From Candidatus Bathyarchaeota archaeon (GTDB taxonomy: Archaea > Thermoproteota > Bathyarchaeia > Bathyarchaeales > Bathycorpusculaceae): a DNA stretch of 37,387 nt. The notes under the pieces are model-generated. The model had not been told where the DNA came from. It was given only the letters and a program-made list of their open reading frames with translations, and did no database searches. Below are positions 9,279 to 19,100 of the stretch, piece after piece (the first letter of the stretch is position 1; each line of letters begins with the position of its first letter). Both the position numbers and the translations under genes were made by a program. The stretch is from NCBI GenBank assembly GCA_003601605.1, contig PIXZ01000002.1:1-37387 (forward strand), written 5' to 3'.

Positions 9279-9788
9279 TTACTCGGTAAACTCTACGCGC
9301 AGGGTCATATTACGAACTTTATGGGCAATCTCCTTTAAAGCCTTCACATCAAAAGGCAAACGTCTTCCACGCCTTTTTCTCAAAATAACTCTCGTTTCCG
9401 TTGTACCATCAGGAAGCCAAATCGTATTAATCGTTACAATGCTCAAAGGAGCAAACAAGTCTTCCAAAAATTTCCTATCATCCACACCATATTCTAAAAC
9501 TCGAATTTTCTTGCCGGTCTCTTCGCCCAAAGCCTTAATGATTTTTCCGCCATAGCTCAAAAGACGCGAGACATCCCCAGGACCCACAATTATTGCTAAA
9601 GTTTTTCCTACATCTACAGCTTTGTGAAAATAAACATTCTGAAGGGAAGGATACTTATCTTCTAAAGAAAGTAGTAAACGAGCTATTTTTAAGTCTAAAT
9701 TGCTTACTTCGCCAGATTTAAGTTTACCTAAACACTTTTGGCATAACACTCCGCTTTTTAGACAGAAACTGCATAGTACTGTTTTCAC
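9279..9788 (-). CDS. NusA-like KH-domain protein with N-terminal Cys-rich (zinc-finger-like) segment
   Basis: N-term CSFCLKSGVLCQKCLGKLKSGEV; C-term GGKIIKALGEETGKKIRVLEYGVDDRKFLEDLFAPLSI resembles the archaeal NusA KH2 region. Confidence 0.65.
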   Translation of the reverse strand: MKTVLCSFCLKSGVLCQKCLGKLKSGEVSNLDLKIARLLLSLEDKYPSLQNVYFHKAVDVGKTLAIIVGPGDVSRLLSYGGKIIKALGEETGKKIRVLEYGVDDRKFLEDLFAPLSIVTINTIWLPDGTTETRVILRKRRGRRLPFDVKALKEIAHKVRNMTLRVEFTE

Positions 9789-9857
9789 CTATAAAAGCGC
9801 CCTCCACAAATAAAGGAGGGGCGGCGGAGCTCTGATTTTTTACGGAGAACCGACGTT

Positions 9858-10136
9858 TTAGCGTTCCAGCGTTATTTCAATTGTACTGACGTTTGTGGGC
9901 GTGCCACCCTCTTCCCTGGGTGCCACTTGCTCCGTTCCAATACCGACTTTCTTGATTTTCACGTCTGGCAGAAATCTACGTCTAACAACCTCGACGACAT
10001 CAACCGCTCTGCTTATGGATCTCCCTCTTGCTTTAACATTTACTTCTTTTGCTCCGCCGTGAAAGAGGGTTATGCAAGCCAGTACATAGTTCATTACTGG
10101 CTTTCTCCCGATCAACACTGAGTTGCTTTCAGACAT
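9858..10136 (-). CDS. alba: DNA/RNA-binding protein Alba
   Basis: [51 protein letters not shown]. Start MSESNS at 10136 chosen because GAGGCGG lies just upstream. Confidence 0.93.
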   Translation of the reverse strand: MSESNSVLIGRKPVMNYVLACITLFHGGAKEVNVKARGRSISRAVDVVEVVRRRFLPDVKIKKVGIGTEQVAPREEGGTPTNVSTIEITLER

Positions 10137-10359
10137 TTTGTACCGCCTCACTCCTAGTTTTCACTTTTTCTATGGCTTCATAACCATTTTTATCGATAAA
10201 TAAATACATTACGGTTTTAACTTCTATCTGATACGCATTAAAGGGCTAGAAGTTACTAGGCTGCTTGTTTATAAAAGGCTTGAATCTTGCTAAAATTTTA
10301 AATAAAAGCTAACTATTGTAAAGCTAAAAATTAGCAAATAACTAGCAGGAGAGGAAAGT

Positions 10360-10818
10360 TTGGAAGCGCTCACAAGACGTTCCATGCAAATATTAAGAAT
10401 GCTCTATGAAAAAGGAAAAGCTACGAGCACCTACACCCTAAACATGAAACAGGAAGAGTTGGCGAAAGAGCTTGGAATAAGCAGACAAGCCTTAAACGTT
10501 CACTTGCGAAAACTGCGAGACCTAAACTACATACGCACTGGAAGAGGATTCATTGACGTAACAGAAAAAGGACTTAACACTCTGGGAATCTCTGCAACCC
10601 CTGCCTTCATATTTATAAAAGTTTCTCCCCACAAAAGAATTTATGCTTACAAAAAGATAAAAGAGCTCATAGTTCAAAGAGCCTTTAGAATAACTGGTGA
10701 CGTGGACGCCCTTTTGATAGTTGACCGTGAAAAGCTTGACGAAGTTTTAAAAAGACTCTCATCTATTGAAGGAATACAAGACACAAAATCCTACGTAGCC
10801 ATAGAAACCATGAAGTAA
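10360..10818 (+). CDS. HTH transcriptional regulator with C-terminal Lrp/RAM-like effector domain
   Basis: TTG start preceded by GGAGAGG; QEELAKELGISRQALNVHLRKLRDLNYIRTGRGFIDVTEKG winged HTH; C-term AFRITGDVDALLIVDREKLDEVLKRLSSIEGIQDTKSYVAIE. Confidence 0.8.
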   Translation: MEALTRRSMQILRMLYEKGKATSTYTLNMKQEELAKELGISRQALNVHLRKLRDLNYIRTGRGFIDVTEKGLNTLGISATPAFIFIKVSPHKRIYAYKKIKELIVQRAFRITGDVDALLIVDREKLDEVLKRLSSIEGIQDTKSYVAIETMK

Positions 10819-10831
10819 GGAGAATTAAAAA

Positions 10832-11980
10832 ATGAAGCTCTTCGAATATGAAGCAAAAAATATACTGGCAAATTATGGGATACCTACACCAAAAGGAGAA
10901 CTGGCAACAAGCCTAAACCAAGCCCGTGAAATTGCAGAAAAACTGAACCCACCACTAGCAGTGAAGGCTCAAGTGCCTGTTGCTGGAAGAGGAAAAGCTG
11001 GAGGAATTTTGTTCGCCGATTCCATTGAAGAAGTGGAAAAAGCCGCTGAAAAACTGTTAAACATGGAGATAAAAGGCATACCTGTGAAAAGCGTCTGGAT
11101 TGAAGAAAAAATAGAAATAAAAAAGGAACTTTACTTTGGAATAACCACCGACAGGTTCAACCAGAGCTACGTTGCAATCGCTTCCTCTGTAGGCGGAATG
11201 GACATAGAAGAAATAGCAGAAAAACATCCAGAAAAAATCATAAAATTTCTAATAAGCCCTAAAACTGGTTTCCGTTCTTTTCACGCACGACAAATAGCAA
11301 GAAAAATGGGCTACAGCGGAAGCCAACTTAACGAGATAGGAAAAATCTTTGAAAGACTATATCGCGCTAGCATGGACTACGATGCTGAACTAATCGAAAT
11401 GAACCCTCTGGTTGAAACAACAGACGGAAAATTTGTAGCGGCAGACGCCCGCATAATAATCGACGACAACGCACTATTCCGTCACCCTCAATACAAAAAA
11501 AGACTCTTCGAAAGTGAAAGTGAGCTGTCGCCACAAGAAATAGAAGCACTGAAAAACGACTTGGCTTACGTCAAACTGGAAGGAAACATAGGCGTAATAG
11601 GAAACGGTGCGGGACTAGTTATGGCAACATTAGACACAATTCAATTTTACGGCGGAAAACCTGCAAACTTTTTAGACGTTGGCGGAGGAGCCCCAGCAGA
11701 AAAAATAGCAACAGCCCTTAAAATAGTGCTATCAGACCCGAATGTTGAAGCTTTATTCATAAACATTTTAGGCGGAATAACCCGTTGCGACGAAGTTGCA
11801 AAAGGAATACTGGAAGCAAAAAGGAAAATTGGAGTAACTAAACCCATGGTCATAAGACTTGTAGGAACAAACGAGGAAGAAGGAAAAAGAATACTAACCG
11901 AAGCGGGAATCCCTGTGCTAGAAAGCATGGAAGAAGCTGCAGAAAAAGTTGTTGAAATCTCTAAAAAAGGAGGCATTTAG
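10832..11980 (+). CDS. sucC: Succinate--CoA ligase (ADP-forming) subunit beta
   Basis: [94 protein letters not shown]. Confidence 0.96.
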   Translation: MKLFEYEAKNILANYGIPTPKGELATSLNQAREIAEKLNPPLAVKAQVPVAGRGKAGGILFADSIEEVEKAAEKLLNMEIKGIPVKSVWIEEKIEIKKELYFGITTDRFNQSYVAIASSVGGMDIEEIAEKHPEKIIKFLISPKTGFRSFHARQIARKMGYSGSQLNEIGKIFERLYRASMDYDAELIEMNPLVETTDGKFVAADARIIIDDNALFRHPQYKKRLFESESELSPQEIEALKNDLAYVKLEGNIGVIGNGAGLVMATLDTIQFYGGKPANFLDVGGGAPAEKIATALKIVLSDPNVEALFINILGGITRCDEVAKGILEAKRKIGVTKPMVIRLVGTNEEEGKRILTEAGIPVLESMEEAAEKVVEISKKGGI

Positions 11981-11981
11981 A

Positions 11982-12845
11982 TTGGGAATAATAATAGATG
12001 AAAACACCCGCGCCATCGTCCAAGGAATCACAGGAACACAAGGACGCTTCCACACCAAACTCATGCTGGAATATGGAACAAAAATTGTTGCAGGTGTAAC
12101 TCCGGGAAAAGGCGGAACACAAGTCCATGGCATACCCGTCTACGACACCGTTGAAGAAGCCCAAGAGAAACACTCGGCAAACGCTTCCATAATCTTTGTA
12201 CCGGCACCTTTTGCCGCGGAAGCAGCCCTGGAAGCCCTAGAGAATGGAATAAAAACCCTCGTAATAATTACGGAGCATATTCCAATAAAAGACTCTATAG
12301 AAGTAATGAACTATGCAAAACAAGTTAACGCTACAATAATTGGACCTAACACGCCGGGAATAATAACTCCTGGAAAAAGCAAGCTGGGAATAATGCCAGC
12401 CCACATTTTTAAGTCTGGGAACATAGGCATGGTTTCAAGAAGTGGAACCCTAACATACGAAATAGCTGCAAGCCTAACAAAGAAAAATCTAGGACAATCC
12501 ACATGTCTAGGCTTAGGAGGAGACCCGATAACGGGACTAAACTTTATCGACGCCCTTAAAATGTTTGAAAACGACCCCCAAACAAAAGCAGTAGTTTTAA
12601 TAGGGGAAATAGGCGGCAACCTAGAAGAATTAACAGCCGAGTTTATAGTTAAAGAAAAATATCCCAAACCAGTTGTAGCTTTCATAGCTGGACGTTCAGC
12701 GCCTCCAGGAAAACGTATGGGACATGCGGGCGCAATTGTCATGGGTAAAGCTGGCACAGCAGAAAGCAAAATTGAAGCTTTAAGAAAAGCCGGCGTTAAA
12801 GTAGCTGAAAAACCAAACGACGTAGCAAAACTTCTAAGCGTATAA
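11982..12845 (+). CDS. sucD: Succinate--CoA ligase subunit alpha
   Basis: [57 protein letters not shown], phospho-His region GHAGAIV. TTG start at 11982 preceded by AAAAGGAGG (track start 11949 lies inside sucC). Confidence 0.95.
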   Translation: MGIIIDENTRAIVQGITGTQGRFHTKLMLEYGTKIVAGVTPGKGGTQVHGIPVYDTVEEAQEKHSANASIIFVPAPFAAEAALEALENGIKTLVIITEHIPIKDSIEVMNYAKQVNATIIGPNTPGIITPGKSKLGIMPAHIFKSGNIGMVSRSGTLTYEIAASLTKKNLGQSTCLGLGGDPITGLNFIDALKMFENDPQTKAVVLIGEIGGNLEELTAEFIVKEKYPKPVVAFIAGRSAPPGKRMGHAGAIVMGKAGTAESKIEALRKAGVKVAEKPNDVAKLLSV

Positions 12846-12916
12846 AAACGTTGGGCAAAAAGTATATCTGTCAGCATGTTATCTGATTTCCAGCTATAAC
12901 ACAGAGGTAAAATTAA

Positions 12917-13078
12917 ATGCCGATCATGGACCCGCTTAAAAAATCACTTGCTCAAAAACATAGGCTTTACATGAAAATATGCAGAGAATGTGGTGCAAGA
13001 AACGCTGCAACAGCAACTAAATGTAGAAAGTGTAGAAGCAAAAATTTGCGTTGGAAGAAAAGAGAGCTTGTAAAGTAA
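12917..13078 (+). CDS. rpl40e: Large ribosomal subunit protein eL40 (L40e), 53 aa
   Basis: Below track length cutoff; ATG at 12917: MPIMDPLKKSLAQKHRLYMKICRECGARNAATATKCRKCRSKNLRWKKRELVK*; CxxC...CxxC zinc finger. Confidence 0.9.
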   Translation: MPIMDPLKKSLAQKHRLYMKICRECGARNAATATKCRKCRSKNLRWKKRELVK

Positions 13079-13194
13079 ATTTTGATGATTTAAAATTTTA
13101 GAGGGTAACTCTAATTTTTTACTTTTTAAATGCGAAAATTACAAATATAAATCATATACAATAACTTAAAACCTGATTATTTGAGGTGCAAACA

Positions 13195-13290
13195 GTGCCC
13201 CGCAAGAGCAAGAAGAAAACAACAAAGAAGACAACAAGGAAAACAACAAAGAAAAGGACAACGAAAAGAAAAACCAAGAAAAAGAAATGA
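13195..13290 (+). CDS. Candidate 31-aa lysine/threonine-rich (KKTT-repeat) microprotein
   Basis: GTG start, GAGGTG 6 nt upstream: MPRKSKKKTTKKTTRKTTKKRTTKRKTKKKK*. Tandem ~12-nt repeat encoding KKTT; AT-rich TATA-like upstream. Confidence 0.6.
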   Translation: MPRKSKKKTTKKTTRKTTKKRTTKRKTKKKK

Positions 13291-13358
13291 AATCGCGCTA
13301 ATATCTTATCCCTTACTTCCCCTTTTTCTCTCCTCCAGGCGCATTTACCCTATTCTAG

Positions 13359-13973
13359 CTAAAGAACGCTGTATAAAGTTTCAATGTTGAAGAAAGTGTT
13401 TGCGCAACCATTCTTTATAAGAGGAATAGCCTGACCAGCAATACCCATCTCCTTCGTCAGTTCCCCAGCCATTTTTATCTCTTCACCACAAGCAACTCCA
13501 ACAACACCCTCATAATGCTTAGCTTTAAGAATTTTCGGGATGCAAGAACCCCCAGGCAGAATATAAACGTCATACCCTTTTTTCTCGGCAATAGACACTG
13601 CCTTATTAATTAAACAGTCTTGTGAGCAATGAGCACACCTGTAAGTTGGAATATTTGGGTCAAACGATGCTTTGCAACGGTTATCCATGTATTTTCTTGA
13701 ACAATGCGGCAGAAAAAGCGCTCTCTTCCTTGTTTGCAAAAATTTCTGTCTTTCTAAAAGATTCCTAGCTTGTATTTCAACAAGGTCTTGAATGACAAGC
13801 ACAGCATCAGACAAATTAAGACCTGTAGCCTCGTCAATTCTGAACTTTTTAATAATTTCCTGAACAGTTCTACCCATCTTCCTATGGATATTTATCTGAT
13901 ATCCAGCCTTAGTAATCTCGGTGAAAAAGAAACGTGAAATCCGCGAAAGATCAAAGGTGAACTTATACGGCAT
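13359..13973 (-). CDS. DUF116-family protein (cysteine-rich)
   Basis: RALFLPHCSRKYMDNRCKA, RCAHCSQDCLINKAV, ILPGGSCIPKILK, GVVGVACGEEIKMA, IPLIKNGCANT: conserved Cys pattern of the DUF116 family. Confidence 0.8.
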   Translation of the reverse strand: MPYKFTFDLSRISRFFFTEITKAGYQINIHRKMGRTVQEIIKKFRIDEATGLNLSDAVLVIQDLVEIQARNLLERQKFLQTRKRALFLPHCSRKYMDNRCKASFDPNIPTYRCAHCSQDCLINKAVSIAEKKGYDVYILPGGSCIPKILKAKHYEGVVGVACGEEIKMAGELTKEMGIAGQAIPLIKNGCANTFFNIETLYSVL

Positions 13974-14065
13974 ACTTTACAATGTAAGCATACAAACCTT
14001 TAAAATTAACTGTAATATTTATAACTGAATCTATGTAAGAATGGTTTATCTAGTGGGGCTGAACT

Positions 14066-14464
14066 ATGGGTTTGCTTGACAAATTAAAAAGAAAAAAAGA
14101 AACGCAAATAGAGGTTAAAAGTGAAGAAGTTAAAAGTAACCTTAAAGAACTTTGTGGAAGCGACAAAGAAACTTATGAAGCATTATTCGACACGATGTTT
14201 TTAGATCCCAGAAAAATCGAAGTCTCCATGGAAGAAGCTGCGGAAAAGGCTAAAAAATTTGAGAAGGATAAAGACTTGCTGAATGCAAGAGTGTGGTATG
14301 AAATTGCTGGTGCCATGGCAATTTATGAAGGGAACGTTAAAAAAGTGAAGGCATATTTTGGCAAATGCGAGAAACTCTCACCGAACAAGAAATATAAAAT
14401 ACTGAAAAACCCGGAAAAAGCAGTAGCTAAAGCCCAAGAATATTATAAAAAATATCTAACCTAG
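14066..14464 (+). CDS. Conserved hypothetical protein, helical
   Basis: 132-aa ORF starting MGLLDKLKRKKETQIEVKSEEVK; no overlapping credible alternative. Confidence 0.6.
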   Translation: MGLLDKLKRKKETQIEVKSEEVKSNLKELCGSDKETYEALFDTMFLDPRKIEVSMEEAAEKAKKFEKDKDLLNARVWYEIAGAMAIYEGNVKKVKAYFGKCEKLSPNKKYKILKNPEKAVAKAQEYYKKYLT

Positions 14465-14469
14465 CCTTT

Positions 14470-14904
14470 CTATTTTTCCAAGTCTTCTGTATAACCCAAA
14501 AGCTCCCTTAAAGATTTCACTTCTTCTCTCAACATGCTCACTTCACTTTCAAGAGCAACCACTCTTGACTCTGCAACCTTCCTTAACTTTTCAATTTCAA
14601 TCATTAAATTCGCTCTTTCAGTCTCCAAAGTTTTTATTTTTTCACGAAGATTTTTTAAAGTCTGCATAAGCTCGCCTCTTATACCTTTAATTCTTTCCAC
14701 CATATTTTTAATACTTACTCTTTCTTCCGGCGTTGTATCGGGTTCCAGAGCTGCTCTGAACCTAGCTTTACAGCTTGGGCATTCAAATATGCCCATTATA
14801 ATTTTGGATTTTTCACCAGTTTTAGCAGTTTTTCTGGAAGAAAAACGCCAAGTTTTAATGGGAGATTCGACATTGCCTCCACATTTGGGGCATTTAACCA
14901 ACAA
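14470..14904 (-). CDS. Zinc-ribbon plus coiled-coil protein
   Basis: MLVKCPKCGGNVESP...GIFECPSCKARFRAAL followed by heptad-rich LREKIKTLETERANLMIEIEKLRKVAE... Confidence 0.7.
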   Translation of the reverse strand: MLVKCPKCGGNVESPIKTWRFSSRKTAKTGEKSKIIMGIFECPSCKARFRAALEPDTTPEERVSIKNMVERIKGIRGELMQTLKNLREKIKTLETERANLMIEIEKLRKVAESRVVALESEVSMLREEVKSLRELLGYTEDLEK

Positions 14905-15014
14905 TTAACACCAAATATATTTTGATGGGTAGTGTTTAAAATGTGTTTTGCAAGATTGATGGATGATAAATTATTTAATTACAATTTGTTGAATAGGGTT
15001 TATGGGCGAGAGTT

Positions 15015-15293
15015 ATGCGTGCTATTGAAATGAAAGCTAAACTTGAGGAGAAAATTAAGGCTTTAGAAGAGGAGAAAAATATGCTTTTAGAAGAAATTAG
15101 CCAGCTTAGAGAGGTTGCTGAACTGAGTGAGAAAGCGAAAAACTTGGAGGATGAAGTAGATAAGTTGAGAAAGGAGTTTAGAAATCTTAAAGGTAAGATT
15201 CCTCAAGAGCTTCTTCAAGAATTTGATGAGACTGTATCCTCTTCGGTGGATGAAGAAAAATGTTCAAATTGTGAAGAAGAAGAGTTTATGTAA
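15015..15293 (+). CDS. Short coiled-coil protein with acidic Cys-containing tail
   Basis: 92-aa ORF rich in E/K/L heptads, ending SSSVDEEKCSNCEEEEFM. Confidence 0.55.
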   Translation: MRAIEMKAKLEEKIKALEEEKNMLLEEISQLREVAELSEKAKNLEDEVDKLRKEFRNLKGKIPQELLQEFDETVSSSVDEEKCSNCEEEEFM

Positions 15294-15341
15294 AATGTTT
15301 CGAAGCATATAAATGAAATTATAAAAATAGAGGGGGTAATG

Positions 15342-16313
15342 TTAGAGACTTATCTGAAACATCAAACGTTCAACTAACTCTTTGTAACGATTTCTTATCG
15401 TAACCTCCGTTACCTGCGCTATCTCAGCTATTTCCCTTTGCGTCTTTCTTTCGCCAGTTAGAACAGAAGCTATGTAACTTGCTGCAGCAGCGATGCCTGT
15501 GGGACCGCGTCCAGAAGTAAGTTTAAGTTCTTTAGCTGCGGCTAAAATTTTGTGAGCAATTTCTTCAACTTTTCCCTGCATTGTAAGCTGATTAGAAAAT
15601 TTAGTTATATATTGGCTTGGCTTAAGTGGTGGAATAGAATAGTCCAGCTCTTTTATTAGAAAGCGGTAACTTCGACCTACCTCTTTTTTGTTAACACTTG
15701 AGGCTTGAGCTATTTCCTCTAATGTTCTAGCTAGTCCACATTGTCTGCAAGCCAAGTAAATTGCTGCGGCAGTCACCCCTTGGATAGATCTTCCACGTAT
15801 TAGCCTTTCTTTTACAGCTTTACGGTAGATAACGGAGGCTGTTTCCAATATGTTCTTGGGAAGATTTAGATTGTTGGCAATTTTTGTTATTTCAGACAAT
15901 GCAAAAGCAAGATTTCGTTCAGTAGCGTCTGAAACTCTTATGCGCCGTTGCCATTTTCTAAGACGATATACTTGGGCTTTCTGTCCTGGTGATAAGCTTT
16001 TTCCGTAGATGTCTTTGTCGTGCCAATCAATCATTGTGGATAAGCCTTTATCGTGGATTGTGTATGTTAATGGAGCGCCGACCCTTGTGCGTTTCGTTCT
16101 TTGCTCGTCATCGAAGGCTCTCCATTCCGGTCCTCTATCAGCTATTTTTTGCGCTATTATTAATCCGCAATCCATGCAAACTATCTCTGCAGTTTCGTAA
16201 TCACGCATAAGTCTTGTGCTGCCACATTCAGGGCAGCATTGAACCCCTGTAGTTTCCTGCGATACCGCTAAAGGCGGATCAGCATGTTTATGTTCTTTTT
16301 CATCCTCAGCCAT
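15342..16313 (-). CDS. tfb: Transcription initiation factor IIB (TFB)
   Basis: N-terminal zinc ribbon [28 protein letters not shown], two cyclin repeats ([37 protein letters not shown]). Confidence 0.97.
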   Translation of the reverse strand: MAEDEKEHKHADPPLAVSQETTGVQCCPECGSTRLMRDYETAEIVCMDCGLIIAQKIADRGPEWRAFDDEQRTKRTRVGAPLTYTIHDKGLSTMIDWHDKDIYGKSLSPGQKAQVYRLRKWQRRIRVSDATERNLAFALSEITKIANNLNLPKNILETASVIYRKAVKERLIRGRSIQGVTAAAIYLACRQCGLARTLEEIAQASSVNKKEVGRSYRFLIKELDYSIPPLKPSQYITKFSNQLTMQGKVEEIAHKILAAAKELKLTSGRGPTGIAAAASYIASVLTGERKTQREIAEIAQVTEVTIRNRYKELVERLMFQISL

Positions 16314-16314
16314 T

Positions 16315-16563
16315 TTATTTCTTCTCCTTTCTCCTTTTCGAGGGGATTACATAGAGTTTTTTATTCGCCAATTTTCTAGGCTCTTTAATAGAAGGTTTTA
16401 TTGTCACGTATGGCGAGGATGTTGGGCCGATTATGTCGAAAACTTTTCCCACGACTTTTAAGTTTTCGTCAACGACTGTTTGGCCGAGTTTCGGTATAGT
16501 TTCACTTTTTACTATTATGTTCATGCTAGGAGTTACGTGTAGGACTCGGCCTAATCTCTGCAA
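16315..16563 (-). CDS. gar1: H/ACA RNP component Gar1
   Basis: [56 protein letters not shown]; directly downstream is tfb, a common archaeal pairing. Confidence 0.9.
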   Translation of the reverse strand: MQRLGRVLHVTPSMNIIVKSETIPKLGQTVVDENLKVVGKVFDIIGPTSSPYVTIKPSIKEPRKLANKKLYVIPSKRRKEKK

Positions 16564-16725
16564 ACTTTTAATTTCCCCTTACGAAAAGCAAATGTTCAAA
16601 TGAAGCATGTTATTTAAATTTTTCCGTCTCTAAACGCGATTAAAAGGCGTTTATTTGGCTTTTAGAGTCGAAACCTTCATAAATGAGAAATGTTGATAAG
16701 ACTGTGCATTTGAAGGGTGAGGCTT

Positions 16726-17109
16726 ATGTCGAAACCATTCTACGTAAAATTTGAAGTGCCCAAAGAAGTTGCAGATGCGGCCTATGAAGCCCTGCAAATA
16801 GCCGCAAGAACGGGCTCCGTCAGAAAAGGCACAAACGAGACTACTAAGGCTGTTGAAAGAGCACAGGCAAAGCTTGTGGTTATAGCTGAGGATGTTGACC
16901 CGCCGGAAGTTGTGGCGCATCTGCCGCTTTTATGTGAAGAGAGGAAAATCCCATACTTGTTTGTTCCAAGTAAGGAGAAGATTGGCGGTGCTGTGGGTAT
17001 TGATGTTCCAGCTGCTTCTGCGTGTATAGTCAAAGAGGGAGAAGCTGTAGGATTAGTTAAGGAGATAGTTACAAGAATTGAGCAGGTCAGAAGAGGAACT
17101 AAAGGATGA
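16726..17109 (+). CDS. rpl7ae: Ribosomal protein eL8/L7Ae
   Basis: [57 protein letters not shown]. Start at MSKPFYVKF (16726) preferred over track 16717. Confidence 0.96.
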   Translation: MSKPFYVKFEVPKEVADAAYEALQIAARTGSVRKGTNETTKAVERAQAKLVVIAEDVDPPEVVAHLPLLCEERKIPYLFVPSKEKIGGAVGIDVPAASACIVKEGEAVGLVKEIVTRIEQVRRGTKG

Positions 17110-17333
17110 GTAAGGGAGAGAAAGAGGCTGGAGAAGAGCTTACACCAGCAGAAGTTATCCAAATAATCGGTCGAACTGGGGTGACTGGCGAAATTACACA
17201 AGTGCGAGTGCGCATTTTAGAAGGTAGGGAAAAAGGGCGTATTATAACACGTAACGTTAAGGGTCCTATACGAGTTCAAGATATTCTAATGCTTAGAGAA
17301 ACAGAGAGGGAAGCAAAGAAGATTACCCGCTAA
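17106..17333 (+). CDS. rps28e: Ribosomal protein eS28
   Basis: [60 protein letters not shown]. Confidence 0.96.
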   Translation: MSKGEKEAGEELTPAEVIQIIGRTGVTGEITQVRVRILEGREKGRIITRNVKGPIRVQDILMLRETEREAKKITR

Positions 17334-17363
17334 TCTAAAGATGGTTAGAAGGAGGATATTCCA

Positions 17364-17561
17364 TTGCCTAGACCTAGAAAATGTTCATTTTGCGGCAGCG
17401 AATTTCCAGCCGGTACTGGCATGATGTATGTTAAAAATGATGGTTCTATTTTGTGGTTTTGTTCGAGTAAATGTAGAAAAAGCTCTTTGAAGTTTGGAAG
17501 AGACGCTCGAAAACTTAAATGGACAAAATATTTCGGTAAGGAAGAAAAGGGAAAAGCATAA
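17364..17561 (+). CDS. rpl24e: Ribosomal protein eL24
   Basis: [54 protein letters not shown] start after GAAGGAGG. Confidence 0.96.
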   Translation: MPRPRKCSFCGSEFPAGTGMMYVKNDGSILWFCSSKCRKSSLKFGRDARKLKWTKYFGKEEKGKA

Positions 17562-17570
17562 TTTACGTCT

Positions 17571-19100
17571 TTATCGTTTTTTATTTCCCACTATTTTTTC
17601 CCATAAAGGTTTGTTGTGAATACAACCTATATCTGGCGCATTCACATTTCCATTGAAATAGCTGTAGGCCCTTGCTCGGCAACCTCCACAAATATACTTG
17701 TCTGGACAGTTTCCGCAACCCACTTCTTTTCCATCGACAATGTAGTTTTCTAGATCTTCTCTTACGCGAAGTTTCCATAAAAGTGGATGATTATCCCAGA
17801 TTTCTTCAAAATTGTCTTTTAATATGTTTCCAAGCACCGTATCCTTATTTGTTGGAAAGAAGACGCAAGGTTTGATATCTCCGTTTGGTTCGAGACAGCA
17901 ATATAGACGCCCAGCACCGCATCCGCCTAGAAAGTTTGCAACATTTTCCACGCCCTTTTTTGCGGCGTAGTGAGCTTCCACCATGAATTTTTCTCCAAAC
18001 TTTTGTGAAAGCTCTTTTGTTACGCTAGCATATTGAGGGCAAGTGCTGAAAAATCTGTCGACCTTCACATTAGATTTTCCATATTTTACTTCTTCCTCTT
18101 TTGCTTGCAAATACAATCCAATTATTTCTGTTCCAATCGTTTCTAGAACATGAAGCCTCTCTTCAGGGGTCAAGTCTAACTCTACATAGGCTTTTGCTCT
18201 TCCAGTTGGAATGTAGTTGAAATGCATAAATCTAACGCCCAACTCTTTAGCTAAGCCTATTATTTTCTCCGTTTCCGCCAGGTTACCCTTGTGCAGAACC
18301 GTTGCGATACATGTGTCTATGCCTTCTTCAACACAGTTTTTTACACCCCTCATAGCGTTTTCGAAGGCACCCGGAACTCCTCTGAACTCGTTGTGCACTT
18401 GCGGCGTAGCACCATCAATACTTATTTCCACATAGTCTATTCCTGCATCTTTTATTTTCTTTGCATTGTCCTTTGTGATTAAAGTTCCGTTTGAGGCTAT
18501 GCTAACGTATCCTATACGTTTTCTCGCGTAAGCAGCCAGTTCAAAAAAGTCTTTTCTAACGAGGGGTTCGCCTCCACTGAAAGAAAGGGCGGGCAATCCT
18601 ATACCAGAAATGTGTGAAAGAATGTCCAGAACCTCCTTAGCTTCTTCGGTTGAGAGTTCCCTCCGTTTAGTGTTTCCTGCATTTTCATAGCAATGTTTAC
18701 ACCTAAGGTTACATTGATAGGTAAAGTTCCAAACAATTTCAAAAGGTCCAGCCGGCACAAAGGGTATGCGTATGCCATATTTTTCTATACCTTTCATCAT
18801 TAAGCCGAACCCGCGAAGCCAAGCCTCGCCGTATTCATTGTTTAAAAATTGGTTGCGCATGAAATTCTTGTCTGCACGTAAGAGACGGCTGCCAATTTCA
18901 TAAAATGGATTGGCTATTTTACGGCTTATGTGTCGGCATGTGGAACAAAGAGGAACAGGTTCTCCTAAGAAATCTTTCAACGAATTCAAGAGGAGACTGC
19001 CATCTTTTGGACAATTTTTGTCGATGGAGCTAATTAATGGTTTGAGCATGGGATTTATTGTTATGGAGAACAATGCATTTTCTAATGTGTCGCGTTGCAT
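17571..19100 (-). CDS. Radical SAM/SPASM-domain protein
   Basis: CNLRCKHCYENAG radical SAM motif; C-terminal Cys clusters CGAGRLYCCLEPNGDIKPCVFFP and CGNCPDKYICGGCRARAYSYF. Confidence 0.9.
   Translation of the reverse strand: MQRDTLENALFSITINPMLKPLISSIDKNCPKDGSLLLNSLKDFLGEPVPLCSTCRHISRKIANPFYEIGSRLLRADKNFMRNQFLNNEYGEAWLRGFGLMMKGIEKYGIRIPFVPAGPFEIVWNFTYQCNLRCKHCYENAGNTKRRELSTEEAKEVLDILSHISGIGLPALSFSGGEPLVRKDFFELAAYARKRIGYVSIASNGTLITKDNAKKIKDAGIDYVEISIDGATPQVHNEFRGVPGAFENAMRGVKNCVEEGIDTCIATVLHKGNLAETEKIIGLAKELGVRFMHFNYIPTGRAKAYVELDLTPEERLHVLETIGTEIIGLYLQAKEEEVKYGKSNVKVDRFFSTCPQYASVTKELSQKFGEKFMVEAHYAAKKGVENVANFLGGCGAGRLYCCLEPNGDIKPCVFFPTNKDTVLGNILKDNFEEIWDNHPLLWKLRVREDLENYIVDGKEVGCGNCPDKYICGGCRARAYSYFNGNVNAPDIGCIHNKPLWEKIVGNKKR

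Noticed and set aside
12311-12877. 188-aa minus-strand ORF antisense to sucD
   Set aside because: Shadow ORF opposite a strongly supported sucD; low-complexity Ser/Pro/Phe composition.
13181-13390. Track ORF 69 aa (MRCKQCPARARRKQQRRQQ...)
   Set aside because: Different frame over the KKTT repeat; composition is a frame-shadow artefact and the GTG/SD-supported 31-codon frame fits better.
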